The notes beneath the pieces are model-generated. The model had not been told where the DNA came from. It was given only the letters and a program-made list of their open reading frames with translations, and made no database searches. A stretch of 12,521 bases of DNA from Desulfobacterales bacterium. GTDB lineage: Bacteria; Desulfobacterota; Desulfobacteria; Desulfobacterales; UBA5852. The translations under genes were made by a program, and so were the position numbers. Below, piece by piece: positions 5,565-12,521 of this stretch (positions are counted from its first letter, which is position 1; the number at the start of each line of letters is the position of its first letter). The stretch covers positions 1-12,521 of the forward strand of contig JASJBQ010000157.1 of NCBI GenBank assembly GCA_030066455.1. The letters run 5' to 3'.

Positions 5565-6835
5565 GAGGGTTCACGCTCCTCCACAAAGGCCGGAATCGTT
5601 TCCCCGGCCACCAAGTCGTCGTAGTTCTGCCGGCGACGCACCACCTCGAACCGGTCGCCCCGCACCATGACCTCCGCGGCCCGGCGCCGCGAGCAATAGT
5701 TGGAGGACATGGTGAATCCGTAGGCCCCCGCACTCATGACCGCCAGGAGATCGTCCCGGCGGGCATCCGGCACGATGCGGTCGCGCGAAAGGAAGTCGCC
5801 GGTTTCGCAAATCGGCCCGACCACGTCGGCCAGGACGCGGGCGGCGGCTAACGATTCGTCCACCGGCCGCACATCGTGAAAGGCATCGTAGAGCGAGGGG
5901 CGCAGCAGATCGTTCATGCCGGCGTCGACCACGATGAAATCCTTGGCCTCGCCGGCCTTGCGGTAGAGCACCCGGGTGACGAGCACGCCGGCATTGCCCA
6001 CGATCACCCGCCCGGGCTCCAGCACGATCCGGGCATCGATCCCTTCCAGGCCTTCGCGGATGGCGCGGCCGTAGGCCTGCGGTTCGGGCGGTGCTTCGTC
6101 CTGGTAGGTGATACCCAGGCCGCCGCCGACGTCCACCACCTCGATCCGGATGCCCTGCGCGGCCAGTTCTTCGATCAGGCCCCGGAGACGCAGCAGGGCG
6201 TCGCGGAACGGTTCGGCCGTCGTGATCTGGGAGCCGATATGGCAGTCGATGCCCTTGACGGCCACGTTCTCCATATCCTGGGCCTGCCGGTAGACCGCCA
6301 GGGCAGTCTCGCGATCCATGCCGAATTTGTTCTTTTTGAGCCCGGTGGAAATATAGGGATGGGTCCGGGGATCCACGTCCGGGTTGACCCGCACGGCAAT
6401 GGGGGCCCGGACCCCCATCTGACGCGCCCGCTGGTCGATCAGCGCGAGTTCTTCGGGGGATTCGACGTTGAGCATGTAAATACCCGTCTCCAGGGCGTAG
6501 TCGATCTCCTCCGCGGTCTTGCCCACCCCGGAGTAGACGATGCGCGACGGGGCGAACCCGGCTTTGAGCCCCCGGTAGAGCTCGCCGCCCGACACGATGT
6601 CCAGCCCGCTGCCGAGGCGGGCGAAAAGCGCCAGGACGGCCAGATTGGTATTGGCCTTGGCGGAGTAGCAGATCATGCGGTCATGGCCGTCGAATGCCCG
6701 GTCCAGGGCCTGGTAGTGTCGCTTGAGCGTGGCGTGGCTGTAAAGATAGAACGGCGTACCCACCGCGTCGGCGATGGCCTTGACCGCCACCTCCTCGCAG
6801 TAAAGTTCTCCGTTGCGGTAGTCGAAATGATGCAT
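5561..6835 (-). CDS. lysA: Diaminopimelate decarboxylase
   Basis: LysA decarboxylates meso-diaminopimelate to L-lysine with pyridoxal phosphate. The protein has 424 residues, typical for the bacterial enzyme. PLP-binding Lys60 sits in CYSAKANTN; the barrel continues with SGGELYRGL, VRVNPDVDPRTHPYISTGLK and FGMD. HIGSQI follows, then DVGGGLGITY, a phosphate-binding glycine loop. LEPGR is present, and CETGDFL (343-349) provides the cysteine and glutamate donated across the dimer. SAGAYGFTMSSNY (368-380) is conserved, but the next residues are CSRRRAAE where most homologues have NSRPRPAE. The ATG at 6835 has GAGGAG eight bases upstream. The 95-base gap before it contains a TTGACT (6894-6889) but no convincing -10, so an internal promoter is possible but not shown. 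Its end overlaps dapF. Confidence 0.97.
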   Translation of the reverse strand: MHHFDYRNGELYCEEVAVKAIADAVGTPFYLYSHATLKRHYQALDRAFDGHDRMICYSAKANTNLAVLALFARLGSGLDIVSGGELYRGLKAGFAPSRIVYSGVGKTAEEIDYALETGIYMLNVESPEELALIDQRARQMGVRAPIAVRVNPDVDPRTHPYISTGLKKNKFGMDRETALAVYRQAQDMENVAVKGIDCHIGSQITTAEPFRDALLRLRGLIEELAAQGIRIEVVDVGGGLGITYQDEAPPEPQAYGRAIREGLEGIDARIVLEPGRVIVGNAGVLVTRVLYRKAGEAKDFIVVDAGMNDLLRPSLYDAFHDVRPVDESLAAARVLADVVGPICETGDFLSRDRIVPDARRDDLLAVMSAGAYGFTMSSNYCSRRRAAEVMVRGDRFEVVRRRQNYDDLVAGETIPAFVEEREPS

Positions 6836-6930
6836 CGCTATTTCTCCTCAAAACCAATTAATACTTTTCAGACACTGCATATAGTCGCAGTCAATAGTCC
6901 TGAGAGGGAAAAACTGATCGCTTTATTCCA

Positions 6931-7413
6931 TTAATCCGTGGTCAACCGGACGAGGTTCGAATCCTCCCCCAGCAGACCGTGGTCATTAAAGGCCACGACC
7001 TTGAACGTATAGCGCATGCCGGGGCGTTGGGGCTCGCGAAAGCTCAAGACTTCCTCCGCACCCAATTCGCGGTAAATCTTCACCAGCCCCACGCGCCGGA
7101 AGAGAATCGGACAGCCCTCGCAGGCTTCGCTTTCGGCCGGTTCCTCGGCGCGATAGACATAAAACCCCTCGGCTGCCCGGTCCCCCTGGCGCGCCAGACC
7201 GCCCGTGGTCCATTCCAGCAAAATGTCTTCGCCGGCCAGGGTGGCCCGCAAGTCCGTGACCCCTTTGGGCGTCTTGACCTTGGGCAGCCGGGGCGCTTTC
7301 TTGATACCGCAGCCGCCCGCGGCCAGAAGCACGGCCACGACGACCAGCCAGCAGACATGATGGCTGCGCGGCCTGCTCACAGCCGACACGCCACGGGGGC
7401 GATGAGCGCCCAT
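6931..7413 (-). CDS. Fibronectin-III-like lipoprotein between argH and lysA
   Basis: A 160-residue predicted lipoprotein. Residues 1-20 are basic and polar; 22-34 form the hydrophobic core (WLVVVAVLLAAGG) and Cys35 follows, so the lipobox is AGGC, a weaker form with Ala at -3. The mature end CGIKKAPRLP recalls the CGxKGPLYxP start of the small LptM/YifL and LppL lipoproteins, which sit beside lysA or dapF in Gammaproteobacteria. Unlike those short peptides, this protein continues with a domain of about 110 residues (TPKGVTDLRATLAGEDILLE, later GFYVYRAEE, then PGMRYTFKVVAFNDHG) in the pattern of a fibronectin type III fold. A Cys-x-x-Cys (EACEGCP) lies inside the domain. The ATG overlaps the argH stop by one base (TGATG), fixing the start. 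It probably faces the periplasm at the outer membrane; a partner is unknown. Confidence 0.85.
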   Translation of the reverse strand: MGAHRPRGVSAVSRPRSHHVCWLVVVAVLLAAGGCGIKKAPRLPKVKTPKGVTDLRATLAGEDILLEWTTGGLARQGDRAAEGFYVYRAEEPAESEACEGCPILFRRVGLVKIYRELGAEEVLSFREPQRPGMRYTFKVVAFNDHGLLGEDSNLVRLTTD

Positions 7414-8825
7414 CAGCCGTCTGCTCCCGCGTCCCTGCCCGGGGTTTCATTTTGCAGATCTTCACGCGCCTTGTGAATGGCGGCTTTTACGCTGGCGGTG
7501 CCCGTTCCGCCCGCCGAGGTGCGGCGGTCCACGACCTGTTGGAGTTCGAGCGCCGCAAAGACGCCATCGTCGATCCGGTCCGAGAAGGCCTTGAGCTCAT
7601 CCAGGCTGAGGGCCTGCAGCTCCTTGCCCTGATCGAGGGCATGGGCCACGGCCTGCCCGACCACGGCATGGGCTTCACGGAAGGCCAGGCCACGGCCCAC
7701 CAGGTAGTCGGCCAGGTCGGTGGCGTTCAGGAAGCCGCGCTCGCTTTCCCGGCGCATGGCATCGGTGTTGAAGCGGATGTGCGGCAGCATGCGGGCCACC
7801 ACTTCGATGACGGTCTTGATCGTATCCACCGTACTGAAGAGGGTGGCTTTGTCTTCCTGCATGTCGCGGTTGTAGGCCAGGGGCAGCGACTTCATGGTGG
7901 TCAGCAGCGCCATCAGGTCGCCGAAGACGCGCCCGGCCTTGCCGCGCACCAGTTCGGGCACGTCCGGGTTCTTCTTCTGGGGCATGATGCTGCTGCCGGT
8001 GGCGAAAGCGTCCGGCAGTTCGATGAATCCGAATTCGGTGCTGGACCAGAGGATCAACTCCTCCGCCAGACGGCTGAAATGCACCATGCCGATGCTGGCC
8101 GCGGCCAGGAATTCGAGCATGAAATCCCGGTCCGCCACCGCGTCCATGCTGTTGGCGGCCGTCGTCCGGAAGCCCAGCGCGGCGGTGGTCGCATCCCGGT
8201 CGATGGGAAAGGTCGTTCCGGCCAGAGCGGCACAGCCCAGCGGGTTTGCGTCCAGGCGCGCGCGGCCATCGACAAAGCGGCCGCTGTCGCGGGTGAACAT
8301 TTCGTAGTAGGCCAGCAGGTGGTGGGAGAGCAGCACCGGCTGGGCCCGCTGGAGGTGCGTGTATCCGGGCATGACGTGGCCGAGATGATCGGCGGCCATG
8401 TCCACCAATACCTGCCGCAGGTCCTTGAGCAGGGTGATGACGGCCCCGGTTTCCTCACGCAGATAGAGACGGGCGTCCACGGCCACCTGGTCGTTACGAC
8501 TGCGGGCGGTGTGAAGCTTGCGGGCCACCGGCCCCACCAGCTGTCCCAGCCGGTCTTCGATGTGCATGTGGATGTCTTCCAGGCGGTCCTCGTAGACGAA
8601 CCGGCCTTCTTCGATCTCCTGCCGGATGGCTTCTAACCCCTCCACGAGGGTGGTCATTTCCGCCTCGCTGATGATGCCCGCCCCGGCCAGCATGCGGCAG
8701 TGGGCCATACTGCCCTCGATATCGTGACGGTAGAGGCGTCGGTCGATCTCAATCGAGGAGGTGAACCGCTCCACCACCTTGTCGGTGCCTTCGCTGAACC
8801 GGCCGTCCCAGAGTTTTGTGCTCAT
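7413..8825 (-). CDS. argH: Argininosuccinate lyase
   Basis: ArgH splits argininosuccinate into arginine and fumarate, the last step of arginine synthesis, as a cytoplasmic homotetramer. The product has 470 residues, normal for the family. It opens with the usual KLWDGRFSEGTDKVVERFTS. The three conserved regions that meet at the active site are present: TARSRNDQVAVD (106-117), MPGYTHLQRAQPV (152-164) with the conserved His157, and the signature GSSIMPQKKNPD (277-288) with the likely catalytic serine. The ATG at 8825 follows the argG stop after seven bases, and the TGA overlaps the next start by one base, so argG, argH and the lipoprotein are probably translated from one message. No anomaly is seen. 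Confidence 0.98.
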   Translation of the reverse strand: MSTKLWDGRFSEGTDKVVERFTSSIEIDRRLYRHDIEGSMAHCRMLAGAGIISEAEMTTLVEGLEAIRQEIEEGRFVYEDRLEDIHMHIEDRLGQLVGPVARKLHTARSRNDQVAVDARLYLREETGAVITLLKDLRQVLVDMAADHLGHVMPGYTHLQRAQPVLLSHHLLAYYEMFTRDSGRFVDGRARLDANPLGCAALAGTTFPIDRDATTAALGFRTTAANSMDAVADRDFMLEFLAAASIGMVHFSRLAEELILWSSTEFGFIELPDAFATGSSIMPQKKNPDVPELVRGKAGRVFGDLMALLTTMKSLPLAYNRDMQEDKATLFSTVDTIKTVIEVVARMLPHIRFNTDAMRRESERGFLNATDLADYLVGRGLAFREAHAVVGQAVAHALDQGKELQALSLDELKAFSDRIDDGVFAALELQQVVDRRTSAGGTGTASVKAAIHKAREDLQNETPGRDAGADG

Positions 8826-8832
8826 CGCGTCC

Positions 8833-10044
8833 CTACCCCGTTTGCTTGGCTAGCATGCTTTGGATCCTGAGCCGCAGCGCGTTCAGGCGGATGAAGCCTT
8901 CGGCGTCCTCGTGGCTGTAGACCTCGTCGTCCTCGAAAGTGGCGAAGTCCTCCCGGTAGAGGGAACGTTCGGACTTGCGCCCGCTGACCCGACAGTTGCC
9001 CTTGTAGAGTTCCAGCCGCACGACACCGGACACGTTCTGCTGGGTCTGGTCGACCATCTGCTGCATGATCCGCATTTCCGGGGAGAACCAGAACCCGTTG
9101 TAGATCAGACGGGCGTATTTGGGCACCAGGGAATCGCGCAGGTAGAGAACTTCGCGGTCCATGGTGATGGACTCCATGGCCATGTGGGCCGTGCGCAGGA
9201 TGGTGCCGCCGGGCGTCTCGTAGACGCCGCGCGATTTCATGCCCACGAACCGGTTTTCCACCAGGTCGACCCGGCCGATGCCGTGGCGGCCGCCCAGTTC
9301 GTTCAGCCGGGTCAGCATGGCCGCCGGCGTGAGGGCCTCGCCGTCGATAGCCACCGGGTTGCCGGCCTCGAAGGTCAGCTCGATGGTCTCGGAGGTGTCC
9401 GGAGCTTCCCGGGGTGACGTCGTAAGGGTGAAGATATCCTCGGGCGGGGCGGCCCAGGGGTCTTCCAGCACACCACCCTCGTAGCTGATGTGCAGCATGT
9501 TGCCGTCCGTGCTGTAAGGTTTGGCATGCGTGGTGGGCACGTCGATGCCGTGTTTCCTGGCAAAGGCCATCAGTGCCGTGCGTGAATTGAGGTCCCACTC
9601 GCGCCAGGGCGCAATGATCTTGATCTGGGGGTTCAGCGCCAGATAGCCCAGTTCGAAACGCACCTGGTCGTTGCCCTTGCCCGTGGCGCCATGGCTCACG
9701 GTATCGGCGCCTTCGGCGGCGGCGATCTCGATCTGACGCTTGGCGATCAGCGGGCGGGCGATGGACGTTCCCAGAAGATAGGTTCCCTCGTAGATGGCGT
9801 TGGCACGGAAGGCCGGAAAAACGTAGTCGCGCACGAATTCTTCGCGCAGATCCTCCACATGGGCCTTGATCGCACCGGTCTTGTAGGCGTTGGCCTCGAC
9901 ATGCGCCATGTCGTCCACCTGGCCCAGGTCGGCCGAAAAGGTCACCACTTCACAGTCGTAGGTCTCGATCAGCCAGCGCAGAATGACGGACGTGTCCAGT
10001 CCACCGGAATAGGCCAGCACCACTTTGTTGACTTTTTTACTCAC
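8833..10044 (-). CDS. argG: Argininosuccinate synthase
   Basis: ArgG joins citrulline and aspartate to give argininosuccinate with ATP cleaved to AMP and pyrophosphate. The product has 403 residues, the usual length of the type I bacterial enzyme. The ATP-pyrophosphatase loop [10 protein letters not shown] (11-20) is at the N-terminus, as is standard; [14 protein letters not shown] (118-131) forms the citrulline and aspartate site. PWREWD and [10 protein letters not shown] are further conserved blocks. The start is GTG at 10044 with GGAGG ten bases upstream; no ATG is nearby. The gene lies 17 bases after argD and seven before argH. In many relatives argF, which makes citrulline, lies between argD and argG; here nothing does, so citrulline must come from a gene elsewhere. 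Confidence 0.98.
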   Translation of the reverse strand: MSKKVNKVVLAYSGGLDTSVILRWLIETYDCEVVTFSADLGQVDDMAHVEANAYKTGAIKAHVEDLREEFVRDYVFPAFRANAIYEGTYLLGTSIARPLIAKRQIEIAAAEGADTVSHGATGKGNDQVRFELGYLALNPQIKIIAPWREWDLNSRTALMAFARKHGIDVPTTHAKPYSTDGNMLHISYEGGVLEDPWAAPPEDIFTLTTSPREAPDTSETIELTFEAGNPVAIDGEALTPAAMLTRLNELGGRHGIGRVDLVENRFVGMKSRGVYETPGGTILRTAHMAMESITMDREVLYLRDSLVPKYARLIYNGFWFSPEMRIMQQMVDQTQQNVSGVVRLELYKGNCRVSGRKSERSLYREDFATFEDDEVYSHEDAEGFIRLNALRLRIQSMLAKQTG

Positions 10045-10061
10045 GTTCTCTTAAGCCTCCG

Positions 10062-11240
10062 TTATAGAATCGCGTCCAGACATTCAATCAGCGCGTCGAT
10101 TTCATGCCTGCCGATGATCAGCGGCGGAGCGAAGCGCAGCACATCGCCTTGAACGCAGTTGATGACGAAGCCGCGCTCCAGGCAGCGATCCACGATGGGC
10201 GCCCCCGCGCAGGTCAGTTTGAGCCCCAGCAGAAGCCCCTGCCCGCGGACTTCCGCGACCACGTCGTGGCGTTCTTTGAGCCCCTCCAGTTGGCTTTGGA
10301 AATACCGGCCGGTTTCCTCAGCCCGGGCCACGAGCCCCTCCTGCTCGATGGTCTGCACCACGGCCAGAGCACCGGCCGTGACCAACGGGGTGCCGCCGAA
10401 GGTGGTGCCGTGGGCCCCGGCACCGAACGATCTGGCCGCTTCCTCCCGCGCCAGCATGGCCCCGATGGGCAGGCCGTTGCCGAGGGCCTTGGCTAGCGTC
10501 ATGACATCGGGGCTGATGCCGCTGTGCTCGTGGGCAAAGAGCCGGCCGGTGCGGCCCATGCCGGTCTGGATCTCGTCCAGGATCATCAGGATGCCGGCCT
10601 CGTCGCACAGCGCGCGCACCGCCTGCAGATAACCCTTCGACGGGCAGACGAGCCCGCCCTCACCCTGGATTGGCTCGAGCATCACGGCGCAGACGGTGTC
10701 GTCGACGGCTGCGCGCAGGGCGGCGATATCGTCGAAGGGAACGAAATCGAAACCTTCCAGCAGAGGATAAAATCCCTCTTTGATCTTCTCCTGCCCTGTG
10801 GCGGAAAGACTCCCCATGGTGCGCCCGTGAAAGGATTGCTCCATGGCGACGATACGGAAGCGATCCTTCGCGCCACGGTCCTGAAAGGTCTTGCGGGCCA
10901 GTTTGATGGCCGCCTCGTTGGCTTCGGCGCCGCTGTTGCAGAAGAACACCCGGTCGGCAAAGGAGTGTCCCACGAGCCAGTCTGCCAGCTCCGCCTGGGG
11001 GATGGTGTAGTAGAGGTTGCAGACGTGGACCAGGCGCCCGGCCTGCGTGGCCAGGGCCTGCTGGAGGGCCGGATGGGAATGGCCCAGTCCGCAGACGGCG
11101 ATGCCGGCCAGAAAGTCGGTGTAGCGCCGTCCTTCGGTGTCCCAGAGCATGGTGCCGCGCCCTCTTTCAAAGACCACCGGCAGGCGCGGATAGGTCGAAG
11201 CCACGAGATCGTCGGTCTTTTGCATAATCGTCGTCGTCAT
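10062..11240 (-). CDS. argD: Acetylornithine aminotransferase
   Basis: ArgD is a class III PLP aminotransferase that converts N-acetylglutamate semialdehyde to N-acetylornithine with glutamate; related enzymes also serve the diaminopimelate pathway as succinyl-DAP aminotransferase, which would suit the lysA and dapF neighbours. The 392 residues are normal. The cofactor site is clear: CNSGAEANEAAIKLAR (101-116), SFHGRTMGSLSATG (136-149), MLEPIQGEGG (187-196), LDEIQTGMGRTG (221-232) with Asp222, and TLAKALGNGLPIGA with Schiff-base Lys251. The Met at 11240 overlaps the argB stop by one base (TAATG); a second Met five codons in is a less likely start. Acetylornithine specificity is inferred from the arg neighbours, as ornithine or succinylornithine aminotransferases look similar. 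Confidence 0.95.
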   Translation of the reverse strand: MTTTIMQKTDDLVASTYPRLPVVFERGRGTMLWDTEGRRYTDFLAGIAVCGLGHSHPALQQALATQAGRLVHVCNLYYTIPQAELADWLVGHSFADRVFFCNSGAEANEAAIKLARKTFQDRGAKDRFRIVAMEQSFHGRTMGSLSATGQEKIKEGFYPLLEGFDFVPFDDIAALRAAVDDTVCAVMLEPIQGEGGLVCPSKGYLQAVRALCDEAGILMILDEIQTGMGRTGRLFAHEHSGISPDVMTLAKALGNGLPIGAMLAREEAARSFGAGAHGTTFGGTPLVTAGALAVVQTIEQEGLVARAEETGRYFQSQLEGLKERHDVVAEVRGQGLLLGLKLTCAGAPIVDRCLERGFVINCVQGDVLRFAPPLIIGRHEIDALIECLDAIL

Positions 11241-12139
11241 TAAGCTGTTACTTCCGTTCCGATACCGCTGTCCGTAAAAAGCTCCAGCAGAAGGGCATGC
11301 CGCCGGGTGCCGTTGATGATCGGCACCTTGCCGACGCCGTTCTGGAGCGCTTCCAGGGCGTACTCGATCTTGGGGATCATCCCGCCCGCAATCGTGCCGT
11401 CCTCCACGAGCCGCCGGATGTCCGCCGCGGCGATCGAGGAGATAAGCGCGCCGGCGGCATCCAGAACGCCGTCCACATCCGTGAGGTAGACCAGGCGCCC
11501 GGCCGACAGGCTCATGGCCACATGGCTGGCCACGAGATCGGCATTGATATTGAAAGTCTCCCCGTCCGGGCCGTATCCCACCGGCGCCACCACGGGAATG
11601 AAGCCTTCCCGGGCCAGAGTGTGCAGAATGGCCGGCTTGACCGCGGTGACCCGGCCCACCAGCCCCGGGTCGATGATCTCCGGAGGGGTGTCCGCATCGG
11701 TTTGCTGCACGATTTTAAGTTTCTCGGCCTGGATCAGCCCCCCGTCCTTGCCGCTCAGCCCCACGGCCTTGCCGCCGCTGCGGTTGATCAGGGCCACGAT
11801 GGACTTGTTGACCTTGCCCCCCAGCACCATTTCAACCACGTCCATGGTGGGGGCGTCGGTCATGCGCATACCGCGCACAAATTTGGGGCGGATGCCCATC
11901 CGGTCCAAAACCTGGTTGATCTGGGGCCCGCCCCCGTGGACCACCACCGGGTTGAGACCGATGAATTTCAACAGGGTCACGTCCTGGGCGAAGCCTTCGC
12001 GCAGCTTCGCGTCCACCATGGCATGGCCGCCGTACTTGATCACGATCGTCATCCCGGCAAACTGCCGGATGTACGGCAGGGCCTCGATCAGAATGTCGGC
12101 CACACTCGGCCGGGAGTGATCTGTACCGGCAGTATTCAT
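11240..12139 (-). CDS. argB: Acetylglutamate kinase, arginine-sensitive type
   Basis: NAGK phosphorylates N-acetylglutamate, the usual control point of arginine synthesis. The product has 299 residues. [10 protein letters not shown] (32-41) with the catalytic Lys35, [11 protein letters not shown] (65-75), VRGMRMTD (88-95), [10 protein letters not shown] (127-136), [22 protein letters not shown] and the C-terminal [10 protein letters not shown] are all present. The N-terminal helix ([18 protein letters not shown]) and the whole sequence resemble the Pseudomonas aeruginosa and Thermotoga maritima hexameric enzymes that arginine inhibits, so feedback control is likely (inferred, from family knowledge). 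The start is ATG at 12139 with AGGGG eight bases upstream. The open frame extends to 12238, but the extra 33 residues are non-conserved and Gly/Asp-rich. It is the first gene of the run; I found no clear promoter or ArgR-type operator before it. Confidence 0.97.
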   Translation of the reverse strand: MNTAGTDHSRPSVADILIEALPYIRQFAGMTIVIKYGGHAMVDAKLREGFAQDVTLLKFIGLNPVVVHGGGPQINQVLDRMGIRPKFVRGMRMTDAPTMDVVEMVLGGKVNKSIVALINRSGGKAVGLSGKDGGLIQAEKLKIVQQTDADTPPEIIDPGLVGRVTAVKPAILHTLAREGFIPVVAPVGYGPDGETFNINADLVASHVAMSLSAGRLVYLTDVDGVLDAAGALISSIAAADIRRLVEDGTIAGGMIPKIEYALEALQNGVGKVPIINGTRRHALLLELFTDSGIGTEVTA

Positions 12140-12283
12140 TCTTTTATCCCCTGGATTACAGTAAAGATCGTCATCGTCATTACCAACCGGCCCAATCCTA
12201 AATCCGACCAACGCCAGCCCGTGCCCAAAGGTGTGCAAATTGTTTCATACTCAGCCTCGATTCCCCTTCGGCCCGCGCCGAGC
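12140..12283 (-). promoter_or_regulatory. argB leader, promoter not resolved
   Basis: The operon must be transcribed from here or further right. The only firm element is the AGGGG ribosome site (12152-12148). TTGGTA with TACTGT at 17 bases, and a TGTAAT without a matching -35, are weak promoter candidates. No A/T-rich 18-base ArgR-like palindrome, attenuator or riboswitch is evident. Confidence 0.3.
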
Positions 12284-12361
12284 ATCACTGCGTCGGACGG
12301 ATAAGGCTCGCGGACTTGTTTGAGCGCAGCGAGTTTCCGCGAGCCCCGTCCGGTGCGGTGA
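12284..12361. repeat. Long imperfect hairpin upstream of argB
   Basis: ggctcgcgga (12305-12314) pairs perfectly with tccgcgagcc (12336-12345) around a 21-base loop containing gagcgcagcgag. Outside it, cggacg (12294-12299) pairs with cgtccg (12347-12352), and the flanks cactgcg and gcggtg extend the pairing imperfectly. No T tract follows on either strand, so a simple intrinsic terminator is not supported. The loop sequence resembles a motif I recall in dispersed repeats of many proteobacteria. It may separate the arg operon from whatever lies to the right. Confidence 0.6.
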
Positions 12362-12410
12362 CGCGCAGGGGCAAGCGGGCCGCGGGCGGTTTCTTTTAAT
12401 TACTTTTCTT

Positions 12411-12521
12411 GACGGTCTCGTAAAAAGTCCGATATCGGCGTTACGCTTCAGCCTTCGTCATTGCGGCGTACCGTAAGTACGCCTCATTCCTCAGGATTCG
12501 CAAGCCTTGATCTCGAACATT
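12411..12521. repeat. Start of a second dispersed-repeat-like element (cut by window end)
   Basis: From gacggtctcgtaaaaagtcc on, the sequence looks like one end of a small palindromic element. It contains the palindrome ccgatatcgg (12429-12438) and a stem of ggcgtac (12465-12471) with gtacgcc (12477-12483) around a five-base loop. From memory, elements bounded by gtctcgtaaaaagtc are scattered in Desulfobacterales genomes. The matching inverted end would lie past the window, so neither boundary nor length can be shown here. No protein frame is apparent. Confidence 0.5.

Noticed and set aside
5876..6934. Long plus-strand open frames opposite lysA, argH, argG and argB
   Set aside because: They are antisense shadows created by GC-rich codon use; the minus-strand genes carry complete catalytic motifs.
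12140..12238. N-terminal extension of ArgB by 33 residues
   Set aside because: The internal ATG at 12139 has a good ribosome site and begins the conserved protein; the extension has no similarity to NAGK N-termini.
1..12521. CRISPR array, prophage, integrase, toxin-antitoxin or defence genes
   Set aside because: No regularly spaced repeats and no recognisable proteins of these classes were seen on either strand.

Overview
The window is a stretch of a Gram-negative chromosome. Protein sequence, gene order and the GC-rich coding style suggest a sulfate-reducer-like member of the Desulfobacterota (former Deltaproteobacteria, Desulfobacterales type). That placement is an inference from family resemblance; no marker gene fixes it. 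Every supported gene lies on the minus strand, so transcription runs from right to left.

The right and central part (about 12140 down to 2477) is one tightly packed run of housekeeping genes: argB, argD, argG, argH, a small fibronectin-III-like lipoprotein, lysA, dapF, folK, a small membrane-anchored YHS-type protein, a transaldolase of the small MipB/TalC family, and pgsA. Several junctions overlap by 1 to 8 bases (argB/argD, argH/lipoprotein, lysA/dapF, folK/YHS), which suggests a polycistronic unit with translational coupling. Together the genes cover most of arginine synthesis from N-acetylglutamate (argF, argC and argJ are absent here), the last two steps to lysine through meso-diaminopimelate (also a peptidoglycan precursor), one step of folate synthesis, one pentose-phosphate step and one phospholipid step.

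Downstream of pgsA is a 146-base imperfect palindrome that looks like a miniature mobile or repetitive element; its end supplies the pgsA stop codon. Next comes a promoter-like site driving tRNA-Gly(GCC) and tRNA-Cys(GCA), closed by a strong intrinsic terminator. The order pgsA, tRNA-Gly, tRNA-Cys matches the Escherichia coli pgsA-glyW-cysT cluster.

The left part (about 2070 down to 1) is different: about 670 bases of AT-richer DNA with no intact gene, then what looks like a decayed gene split over several frames (944-1393), then two overlapping lipoprotein genes. The second of these runs off the window and resembles the start of an M48-type metallopeptidase. At the far right, upstream of argB, are a long imperfect hairpin and the start of a second dispersed-repeat-like element that runs off the window.

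I did not find a convincing new biological system. The most interesting items are the palindromic elements, the decayed gene, the lipoprotein pair, the missing argF and the conserved pgsA-tRNA linkage.
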